The notes beneath the pieces are model-generated. The model was not told the DNA's origin. It saw only the letters and a list, made by a program, of their open reading frames with translations, and did not search any database. Made by a program: the position numbers and the translations under genes. From the NCBI GenBank assembly GCA_938003775.1, contig CALKXZ010000425.1, forward strand, positions 1 through 33,333: 33,333 bases of DNA. The letters are read 5' to 3'. Positions 16,759-23,761 of the stretch are shown here, in pieces (the first letter of the stretch is position 1; each line of letters opens with the position of its first letter). Source of the DNA: an uncultured Granulosicoccus sp. Lineage in GTDB: Bacteria > Pseudomonadota > Gammaproteobacteria > Granulosicoccales > Granulosicoccaceae.

Positions 16759-17856
16759 ATGATGATCCAACCCTGCCCTAAGGTTCAAGCCACAAACATT
16801 GATCTGGACTTATCAGACACCCACAACTCTCTCCCGCAGTCCCTGCTTGGCACAGCAGACACCCATATAACGATCGACCCTTCCATGCCCGGCAAACAGC
16901 ACGGCCACCTGGTGCTGCCGTATGCCAACGCCGAATCAGGGACAAAGCAACTCAGGATTCCGGTGTGTTCGATCACCGGCACGCAGCCCGGTCCAACCGT
17001 AACGATGATGGCGGGGGTGCACGGTGATGAGTACGAAGGATCGTTGGCCTTACAGCGCATGGCACGGGGGCTGGCGGCAGATTCAGTTTATGGGTGTCTA
17101 ATATTGGTACCCGCGGTGAATACGCTGGGACTGCGCCGTGCGCGGCGTTGTTCGCCATTGGATGGGATGGATATGGATCGGTGTTTTCCAGGGACGGCGA
17201 TGGGCTCTATCAGCGAGCGTGTGGCTCACGAGATTTTCGAACGACTCATTCGCCCATCTGACCTCGTTGTGGATCTGCGCTCGGGGGGAGGGGCACTTGA
17301 ATTTGCGCCGCTGGCGGCTGTGCGGTTTATGGGTGTCTTAAATAGACCCGCTGAACTGCAGGCACGAGCTGAGGAGGCGATGATTGCGTTCGGCGCGCCA
17401 AACAGTGTGCGATTTCCAGCGAGTGTTTTTGGAAGCTGTCTGCAAGCGGCGGTGGATGCTGCCGGTAAGGCCTACGTGCAGACAGAGCTTGGTGGTGGCG
17501 GAGGCTGTCGTGCGGAGACCTTGGATATTGCCCAGGTCGGTTGTCATAACGTGCTGCGCCAAGTTGGGCTTCTCAAAAGTGAGGTGCAACTGCGCCATTC
17601 GCGCATGCTGGAAGTACGTGACAGCTCGTTCTATGTGTACGCAACCACTGACGGACTCTTCGAACCGCATGTGCATCTGGGCCATGAGCTCTGGCAGGGC
17701 GACACGTTGGCAAGCCTGATTAGCATTGACAATACAGGCAGCGAGCCTCATCTCGTTGCGGTGCCTCGAAACGGTGTACTGCTTGGACTGCACCACGGTG
17801 GTCCGGTGGCAGCAGGGGATTTAATTGCGGTGCTGGCTGATGAAGTGCAACGCTAA
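16759..17856 (+). CDS. DoeB-like succinylglutamate desuccinylase/aspartoacylase-family protein with altered metal site
   Basis: The 365-residue product aligns by eye with the zinc amidohydrolases of the AstE/ASPA family, closest to DoeB (N-acetyl-diaminobutyrate deacetylase). It has PGKQHGHLVLPYA, then GVHGDEYEG with the first two zinc ligands (His88, Glu91), CSPLDGMDMDRCFPG, and TELGGGGGCRAETLDIA with the catalytic Glu region. The third zinc ligand normally lies in VDLHSGG, but here the sequence is VDLRSGG (Arg174, codon 17278-17280), and the usual NMNR is DMDR. Deacetylase activity is therefore doubtful; a changed or lost function is inference. I chose the ATG at 16759; a TTG at 16729 would add 10 residues. 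The gene also holds four copies of a short DNA word shared with the intergenic 55-bp repeat. It is divergent from the anion permease. Confidence 0.85.
   Translation: MMIQPCPKVQATNIDLDLSDTHNSLPQSLLGTADTHITIDPSMPGKQHGHLVLPYANAESGTKQLRIPVCSITGTQPGPTVTMMAGVHGDEYEGSLALQRMARGLAADSVYGCLILVPAVNTLGLRRARRCSPLDGMDMDRCFPGTAMGSISERVAHEIFERLIRPSDLVVDLRSGGGALEFAPLAAVRFMGVLNRPAELQARAEEAMIAFGAPNSVRFPASVFGSCLQAAVDAAGKAYVQTELGGGGGCRAETLDIAQVGCHNVLRQVGLLKSEVQLRHSRMLEVRDSSFYVYATTDGLFEPHVHLGHELWQGDTLASLISIDNTGSEPHLVAVPRNGVLLGLHHGGPVAAGDLIAVLADEVQR
16815..17338. repeat. Four copies of the AGACACCCAT word inside a gene
   Basis: Copies lie at 16815-16823 (9 of 10 bases), 16857-16866 (as part of ACAGCAGACACCCAT, identical to the start of 55-bp units 2 and 3), and, inverted as TTTATGGGTGTCT, at 17087-17099 and 17326-17338. 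The last two are identical 13-mers read in different codon phases (VYGCL and FMGVL). The word is otherwise confined to 6310-6675 in this window. Confidence 0.75.
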
Positions 17857-17954
17857 AAATCCGCTGACTTTCGATAGGCTGCGATTCAATTTTGATCCGT
17901 TCATCGGTACACTTAGCGCAGACTAAGTTGACCTGATTTGTACGCACCTGCCTG

Positions 17955-18821
17955 ATGAGCTCTTCACACAACGGTTCACAGGCCTTGGCAATCTCGGTTG
18001 TCATACCCACACACAATCGATTAGCAACACTGTCTAATGCGATTGAGTCTGTGCTGACGCAGACTTATCCAGTGCACGAACTCATCATTGTGGATGACGG
18101 TTCCGAGGATGGAACCTACGACTGGCTGCAGTCACACTACCCTGAAACGCTTATTATCACGCAGCAGAACCAGGGGGTATCACATGCCCGTAATCGAGGT
18201 ATTGAGCATGCAACCGGGGACTGGATAGCACTACTTGATTCAGATGATCGCTGGTATCCCAACAAACTGGCCAGGCAGGCTTTGTCTATTGCACGCGAAC
18301 CACACTACCGCTTGTGTCACTGCGACGAGCATTGGGTCCGCAATGGCAGACGCGTAAACCCGAAGGTCAAGCATCGAAAGTACGGCGGCAATATATTTGA
18401 ACAGTGCCTGCCTTTGTGTGCGATTTCACCATCGGCTGTATTGCTCAAGCGCACCTTGCTAGACGATGTTGGTTTATTTGATGAGTCATTACTGGCGTGC
18501 GAGGACTATGATCTGTGGCTGCGTGTCTGCGCTCGCGAAACCGTACTGTATGTTGATGAACCATTGCTGGAAAAAACCGGTGGCCATGATGATCAGTTGT
18601 CCCAGCGCTATCCCGCTATGGATCGATTCCGTCTATACGCACTGGCTAAGTTAATTCGTAGCCAATGCCTGGATGCTAAACAACACGATAGCGCACTGCG
18701 CACGTTTCACGAAAAATTGCGCATCTTCTGTCAGGGCGCTCATAAACGTCATCGTCAGGATGCCATTCAATCCATGCGATCAGATTATGGCGATCTGGTT
18801 AGTCCAGATTTTCAATGGTAG
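17955..18821 (+). CDS. Family 2 glycosyltransferase
   Basis: The 288-residue protein is a GT-A fold, family 2 glycosyltransferase. It has SVVIPTHNRLATLSNAIESVLTQ at the start, IIVDDGSEDGT (Asp47-Asp48), HARNRGIEHATGDWIALLDSDD with the metal-binding DSD (Asp95-Asp97), and an ED pair in CEDYDLWLR (Glu183-Asp184) as candidate catalytic base. It transfers a sugar from a nucleotide sugar to an unknown acceptor at the cytoplasmic face. No membrane helix is present. It is not in a polysaccharide cluster: neighbours are the DoeB-like and DUF6164 genes, so the product cannot be guessed from context. The TTATTATCAC-rich codon use is ordinary for the window. Confidence 0.9.
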   Translation: MSSSHNGSQALAISVVIPTHNRLATLSNAIESVLTQTYPVHELIIVDDGSEDGTYDWLQSHYPETLIITQQNQGVSHARNRGIEHATGDWIALLDSDDRWYPNKLARQALSIAREPHYRLCHCDEHWVRNGRRVNPKVKHRKYGGNIFEQCLPLCAISPSAVLLKRTLLDDVGLFDESLLACEDYDLWLRVCARETVLYVDEPLLEKTGGHDDQLSQRYPAMDRFRLYALAKLIRSQCLDAKQHDSALRTFHEKLRIFCQGAHKRHRQDAIQSMRSDYGDLVSPDFQW

Positions 18822-18948
18822 AACGCAACCATGTTCATCACGCTGAAGCACAATGACAGGTTAATTTTTCTCACCACAGATGCCTCATAATGAAGAGATG
18901 GCAAGTGCCTGCATCCACCCCCTCTTTCGTCAACTCCACTGAACCATC

Positions 18949-19323
18949 ATGTCAAGATTAGTTTTTCGACTACGCAACGTTCCAGATGATGAAAGCGATG
19001 CCGTTAGGGCATTGATGGATGAACATGAATTTGACTGGTATGAGACCACTGCTGGCAATTGGGGAATTGCCATGCCCGGTATCTGGGTGCGTAATGCAAA
19101 CGATGCACCATTGGCAAGATCACTCATAGAAACGTATCAGCAGCACCGTAGCGACACCATGCGACGCGACTACGAATCCCAACGACGCGCCGGGCGTGCA
19201 CCCACGTTAATGCATAAAATTCGTCAACAGCCGTTACGGGTAATGGGAATCGTTGCGTTTTGTTTGTTCATATTGTTCGTGTCAATCAATCCTTTTCTAC
19301 AGCTGATCGGTTACACAAAATAA
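18949..19323 (+). CDS. DUF6164 family protein with one C-terminal membrane helix
   Basis: The 124-residue product begins MSRLVFRLRNVPDDESDAVRALMDEHEFDWYETTAGNWGI in outline, a pattern I associate with DUF6164: a ferredoxin-like fold in which a VPDDE turn and a YET..GNWG strand are conserved. The middle is a charged helix (about residues 60-90). A hydrophobic segment at about 97-117 likely anchors it in the inner membrane with the soluble part in the cytoplasm. Function is unknown. It appears monocistronic, with 127 bases before it and 464 after it. Confidence 0.8.
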   Translation: MSRLVFRLRNVPDDESDAVRALMDEHEFDWYETTAGNWGIAMPGIWVRNANDAPLARSLIETYQQHRSDTMRRDYESQRRAGRAPTLMHKIRQQPLRVMGIVAFCLFILFVSINPFLQLIGYTK

Positions 19324-19787
19324 CCAACAAGTAATGACAGCGAGTTGCTGACTATCATTCTGCACACAGCATGATTGGGTAATACATCAACACGCACAAA
19401 TCAAGTTGCCATTCCCTTTCAAGCCTGTAATACAGAGTTAACAGTTACCAACACAGACCTATACTGCTTTGCTCTTAACTGTATTTAAGCTTCAGAGCAC
19501 ACGCTATGTCGCTTTGCCTGTTCAGTGAATGAATAGGTATACAACATTAAAAAATGTTCATAACTATTCGGCTTAGGCTTTTAAGTTTCAATTCAGGTTT
19601 GAAACGTAGGCTCCAGGCACCTTGATAACAGGCCATGTGAACTAAACAACATGCATTAACGAATACATCGTCGCAGATTGTTTGCACTGGCTAGTGACCC
19701 AACATCGAGTGTCAAGCCAACTACTTCTGCAGACGACCTCGTCATATAAAGCACCCTTCAAACGTCTGAACCCAACAAGAGAGAGTC
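19324..19787 (+). other. 464-base AT-rich upstream region of the GH16 gene
   Basis: No gene is visible. Two inverted repeats stand out: AACATT (19543-19548) with AATGTT (19553-19558), and GTTTCAA (19585-19591) with TTGAAAC (19599-19605), a perfect 7-bp pair around a 7-base loop. They lie about 180-245 bases before the GH16 start, where operator sites for a substrate-controlled promoter would be expected. A GAGAG ribosome binding site precedes the ATG at 19788. No convincing -35/-10 pair was found. Confidence 0.55.
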
Positions 19788-21224
19788 ATGCGAACTTTGA
19801 TCATTGCGTTTTTTGTCGTCCTGGCTAGCACCACACTGGCCCAGGCTGACAATCAGCGACCTTCCGTTGTCAACAATGTCCGCGCCGATGCAATCGCGCC
19901 TACAACGGTTCGGGTCAGCTGGAACAAACCGTATGACAACGTCAGAGTTGCGGGCTACAACATTTACCGCAATGGCAATTATTACAAGACCGTTTTTAAC
20001 ACGACCAACTATCTGGACAATGGAGTCGGTGCCAACTCCAGCTATAACTATTCGATCAGCGCGTTTGACGATGCCCGCAACTATTCCCCCATCTCCTCTT
20101 CCACATCAGTTAGCACGGGTGGTGATAATTCACCCAGAGCAGTAGCGGCTGCCCCACAAAATAATAATGGCACACCGAACGCCCCTTCCGGTTTGCGAGC
20201 TGAAGCGCAAAGCAGTAGTGAAATAAAACTTACCTGGAACTCCTCTGGCAACATAGACGGTTACAATCTGTACCGCGATGGCAACTACTTCACCACCGTA
20301 AAGGGTCGAACCCATTACACCGCTCGCTCATTGAGTAGCGGCAAAGAGTACCGCTTCCAGGTCGTAGCATTTAATAACTCGCGCTACTCAACCAAGTCAG
20401 GCGAGGTGCGCGCCCGCACACAAGGCGGCAACCAAAACAGCAATTCGGGCAATCCATCATCTGGCACATCTAACAGTGGATCTGGTGCTGTGCCCAATGG
20501 CTATACATTGGTATTTAGCGATGAGTTCCGGGGTCGGGACATCGATTCTTCAAAATGGAATACCCGTTACCGATGGGGGCCTTGGCAGACTATTAACAAC
20601 GAGCAGCAATTTTATGTCGATCGACTCAACGACCGAAACTTCGGCTATTCGCCGTTTGAATTCGATGGTGAGCATTTGTCTATCGTTGCCAAGCCAACAC
20701 CGGGAAACCTTCGCGGCAAAGCGAACAACAAAGGGTATCTGTCGGGAGCCATGACCACGTATCAGAAATTTAAGATGCGCTACGGCTATGTGGAAATGCG
20801 TGCAAAGCTCCCCAAGGGCAAAGGGTTGTGGCCAGCGTTCTGGTTACTGCACAACCAGGAAAACGGTAAACGCCCCGAGATAGACGTGGTTGAGCTGCTG
20901 GGTGACAGGCCCAATATCGCGTATCAGACCTACCACTACTACGACAACTGGAACCTACGCTCAACACCAAGCTATGAAGCACGAGGTTCAGACTACACGC
21001 AAAATTTTCACACCTACGGTATGAAATGGGAGCCAGGGCGTATTACGTGGTACGTGGATGGCAAGGCTACTAATTCCTTCTCCAATGGCAACGTATCGTC
21101 TGAAGATATGTACCTGCTTGTGAATCTGGCTATTGGTGGTGCATGGGCCGGTAGCCCAAATGGCAGCACTCGTTTTCCGGCCAAGTACACTATCGATTAC
21201 ATCCGCGCGTATCGCAGACCCTGA
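19788..21224 (+). CDS. Secreted GH16 beta-glucanase with two FN3 domains
   Basis: The 478-residue protein has a Sec signal peptide (cleavage after AQA, residue 20). It has two fibronectin type III domains (about 25-110 and 130-212) that share the Y(N)xYR(N/D)GNY signature, a Gly/Asn/Ser-rich linker (213-236), and a C-terminal GH16 domain (238-478). The catalytic motif is EIDVVE, with Glu364 as nucleophile and Glu369 as acid/base, followed by the usual WPAFWLL and WYVDG segments. The NNEQQFYVD start resembles ExoK/laminarinase-type members. Hydrolysis of beta-1,3- or mixed-linked glucans such as algal laminarin is likely, the exact linkage being inference. No SusCD-like or TonB transporter lies next to it, so it is an orphan degradative enzyme or a self-polysaccharide modifying one. 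Confidence 0.92.
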   Translation: MRTLIIAFFVVLASTTLAQADNQRPSVVNNVRADAIAPTTVRVSWNKPYDNVRVAGYNIYRNGNYYKTVFNTTNYLDNGVGANSSYNYSISAFDDARNYSPISSSTSVSTGGDNSPRAVAAAPQNNNGTPNAPSGLRAEAQSSSEIKLTWNSSGNIDGYNLYRDGNYFTTVKGRTHYTARSLSSGKEYRFQVVAFNNSRYSTKSGEVRARTQGGNQNSNSGNPSSGTSNSGSGAVPNGYTLVFSDEFRGRDIDSSKWNTRYRWGPWQTINNEQQFYVDRLNDRNFGYSPFEFDGEHLSIVAKPTPGNLRGKANNKGYLSGAMTTYQKFKMRYGYVEMRAKLPKGKGLWPAFWLLHNQENGKRPEIDVVELLGDRPNIAYQTYHYYDNWNLRSTPSYEARGSDYTQNFHTYGMKWEPGRITWYVDGKATNSFSNGNVSSEDMYLLVNLAIGGAWAGSPNGSTRFPAKYTIDYIRAYRRP

Positions 21225-21248
21225 AGTAGTCTCTGGGGCAATCCCTCT

Positions 21249-21284
21249 GGGATTACCTGAGGGATTACCTGAGGGATTACCTGA
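21249..21284 (+). repeat. Three exact tandem copies of a 12-bp unit
   Basis: GGGATTACCTGA occurs at 21249-21260, 21261-21272 and 21273-21284, starting 25 bases after the GH16 stop. The first copy also pairs with AATCCC (21240-21245) to form a 6-bp hairpin with a three-base loop. It is a likely slippage site; no function is evident. Confidence 0.85.
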
Positions 21285-21459
21285 GTGGCTTGTGAAATAT
21301 GCAACAAATTTCACAACTCTGTGCGCGGCATCGTGGCCGGTCGTGTACAGACACGACATCGAAGCAATATACGACGTTTTGTTAGGTTAGATATGTGACA
21401 GCCATTTAACATGTGGGTTAGGGTATCGGTACACTGCAAAGAAAACCCTAATCCTCTCC

Positions 21460-23049
21460 ATGATGTCGCCGCCAGCCAGTGCCTTTGCCACGTCCATCAC
21501 GCATGCCCGGGTACACCGTTGTAACCGCTGCCTGCGGCGAATCACCCACCAGACTCTGGCTGCGCTGACCACGGGCATACTACTGGCAGGCTGCCAAAGC
21601 GTGGCGCCCGTGAATGCGCCGGATAATCATGTCCAGGTAATCGCACCAGCAAGCTCTGAAGAATTTGCAGACTCACAGGGCACCACTGAGACTACGACGG
21701 GCACAGACAACAACGCCTCCAATACGCTCGCCTATCAGCGCTCAATCGAGACCCCCTGGACGGAAATCATCCACACGCAGTTCGAACAGGCTCGGCGTCT
21801 CGTTGAACATGATCTGGATGTCGATCTGCAACAAGTACAGCTGCTATTGGTTGATGACCAACCGATCAATGCAGAAGTTGCTCGCGAAACACGTCGGCTG
21901 GTCAATGAACACTTTGGACTGTCCACCTTCTCCGAGCAGTTTCTGGACAAGGTCATGAAGAACCAGTCGGGTACGTATGCGGCCTTGTTCAGCTCAAGGC
22001 TTAAAGCTGTCATGGTGAGTCGCAGCATGTTGTCAAGCTATGAAAATTCCTTAGTGGCTGATCCTGACGTTCGCAACGCAGCTTTACTCACATTATTGAT
22101 TCATGAGCTCGTACACGCAGCCGATGATCAGCGTTATCGCATACACGAAAATCGCGCGCTTAATTTTCGTGCCTCCTTCGCTCAGTCGGCAACGTTTGAA
22201 GGACATGCACAATGGGTAACCCGGCGAATTTGTGCCGCCTACGGCTGTACATCAGGCCTGGATGCACTGGACAAATTCATGTTCAGTCGCGAATCCAAAC
22301 CCAACCAGCATACTCAACCCGTGGAAGCGATTAGTCGCAACGTTCTGGAATATTCGTATATTGAAGGCGAACGCTTTGTCACTCATCTGGCCAAGCGCCC
22401 CAATGGCAGGCAACTTATTGACACCCTGCTCGCTGCACCACCATTTGACCCGATTCAAATTCTGGATCCTGCCACCTTCCCCAACAGTGCACGTGAACAT
22501 CGCAATCAGCGATTAATCAATGCCAGTTTGAACATCGATCATCCGTGGGTCAAAGGACGCTGGATTGGTGTGGAAACTTCACCACTCAAAGGCGTTAATT
22601 TGCGGGCTGATCCTTCGCGGCGTCAAGCGGCTGTGGACGGCTTTACACGACTGATACAAGCGATGGTTGCCATGCAGCTCTACGACCGTGATTCGCCGGA
22701 TGCTAATCCCATGGAAGTGACGCTACTGCATGCGGAATCAGCTCATACAGCCGAGCTATTTGCCAGCACCCTACATGACAACAGCCAGATCGCTGATGCC
22801 ACGATTAACAACGAACCCTTACGCATTAATACCGGTGCAGGACACGAACAATCGCAAATGAACGTGCATTTGTATCGTACCCAGCTGAACAATGACACGC
22901 CCTACCGAACCACGGTCGCTGTGTCCGGCCCGTATGTGGTGCAAATTGCAGGTGTTTTGCCAGCATCAACATCGGGTATTGCCAACAACGCAACAGCGAT
23001 GGATGACTACGCCATCCGGGTATTGCTGAACCTGCAGTTAAATCGTTAG
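21460..23049 (+). CDS. Lipoprotein with a gluzincin-like metallopeptidase motif
   Basis: The 529-residue protein has an unusually long basic N-terminus (with CNRC at about 21-24) followed by a hydrophobic segment and a lipobox LLAGC (Cys45), so it is probably a lipoprotein. The catalytic part has LLIHELVHAADDQ (His215, Glu216, His219) and, 28 residues later, FEGHAQW (Glu247). This HExxH...E arrangement fits a zinc gluzincin-type peptidase. The rest (about 270-529) has no family I recognise. The domain order is signal, Thr/Asp-rich linker, peptidase core, unknown C-terminal half. No ribosome binding site is clear before the ATG at 21460, so the start is tentative. It is followed within 12 bases by the convergent HNH gene. 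Substrate unknown; periplasmic face of a membrane expected. Confidence 0.8.
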   Translation: MMSPPASAFATSITHARVHRCNRCLRRITHQTLAALTTGILLAGCQSVAPVNAPDNHVQVIAPASSEEFADSQGTTETTTGTDNNASNTLAYQRSIETPWTEIIHTQFEQARRLVEHDLDVDLQQVQLLLVDDQPINAEVARETRRLVNEHFGLSTFSEQFLDKVMKNQSGTYAALFSSRLKAVMVSRSMLSSYENSLVADPDVRNAALLTLLIHELVHAADDQRYRIHENRALNFRASFAQSATFEGHAQWVTRRICAAYGCTSGLDALDKFMFSRESKPNQHTQPVEAISRNVLEYSYIEGERFVTHLAKRPNGRQLIDTLLAAPPFDPIQILDPATFPNSAREHRNQRLINASLNIDHPWVKGRWIGVETSPLKGVNLRADPSRRQAAVDGFTRLIQAMVAMQLYDRDSPDANPMEVTLLHAESAHTAELFASTLHDNSQIADATINNEPLRINTGAGHEQSQMNVHLYRTQLNNDTPYRTTVAVSGPYVVQIAGVLPASTSGIANNATAMDDYAIRVLLNLQLNR

Positions 23050-23061
23050 TAACACCGAAGT

Positions 23062-23616
23062 TCAGGCAAACACACTGCCGTTGTCAGAAAACCGCGTCTT
23101 CAGAAATTCCATCTGATCGGCCAGAACATCCCGATTGGACAGATAGAAAAACTCATAGCGATTAGGCGCAAACGGCACGGCTAACAACTCCATATTGGCT
23201 TGCTCTGGCGTTAGATTGCCCTTGCGATTATTGCATCGTCGACAGGCGGTTACGCAATTAGTCCATATATCTTTGCCGCCACGTGAGGTAGGGATGACGT
23301 GATCACGTGAGAGATCGCGTACGGGGAAATCAACGCCACAATACATGCAGATTTGCTGGTCACGGGCAAACAGCAAACCATTGCTAAGAGCCGGCGTGAA
23401 TGCGTGTGTGTCTACGCGACCGTCGCAGGCAATAATGCTGGGTAATGCCAGTTCGGAGCGCACGCCAGAGTTGTTATAACCGCCACGTACGGTGTGAACG
23501 GTATCACCAATACTCCAGATGACCTGATCCTTGACAAGCAGAGTGGCGGTCTCCTGCCAGCTTAGCCAGGCGATTGGAGTACCAGCCTTGTTAAGGCGCA
23601 ATACTTTGCTGTTCAT
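23062..23616 (-). CDS. HNH endonuclease
   Basis: The 184-residue product has a C-terminal zinc-supported HNH domain: CMYC (Cys90, Cys93), DLSRDHVIPTSRGGKD with the catalytic His106, WTNCVTACRRCNN with Asn120 and zinc ligands Cys125 and Cys128. The N-terminal 85 residues are the helper region usual in this common gammaproteobacterial single-gene HNH family. It should be a metal-dependent nuclease acting on DNA; a biological target is not known and no restriction-modification partner or phage genes lie nearby. The CDS is preceded by a 145-base spacer that holds a 12-bp direct repeat. Confidence 0.9.
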   Translation of the reverse strand: MNSKVLRLNKAGTPIAWLSWQETATLLVKDQVIWSIGDTVHTVRGGYNNSGVRSELALPSIIACDGRVDTHAFTPALSNGLLFARDQQICMYCGVDFPVRDLSRDHVIPTSRGGKDIWTNCVTACRRCNNRKGNLTPEQANMELLAVPFAPNRYEFFYLSNRDVLADQMEFLKTRFSDNGSVFA

Positions 23617-23640
23617 GGTGCTGACTCGTTATTTTTCTCC

Positions 23641-23746
23641 TCATCGATTATCTTTGTATAACACATTGTCACCACAGGATTAACCCTGTAGGGGCAGAAA
23701 AATCCACAATCTGGGCCCGTGGAGATGCACTCGGTCATCGATTATC
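23641..23746. repeat. 12-bp direct repeat in the HNH/ABC gap
   Basis: TCATCGATTATC occurs exactly at 23641-23652 and 23735-23746, 94 bases apart, in a 145-base gap. Between them is a small hairpin, ACAGG (23674-23678) with CCTGT (23685-23689). This could be a regulator site pair or the edges of a small lost insertion. Confidence 0.6.
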
Positions 23747-23761
23747 AGGGTCGCCGGGTAC

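Noticed and set aside
17338-17796. A 152-codon minus-strand frame
   Set aside because: It is antisense to the DoeB-like gene and has no similarity.
21133-21390. A plus-strand frame reading the 12-bp repeat as GLPEGLPEGLPE
   Set aside because: It overlaps the end of the GH16 gene and has no ribosome binding site; the repeated peptide is simply the tandem DNA repeat translated.
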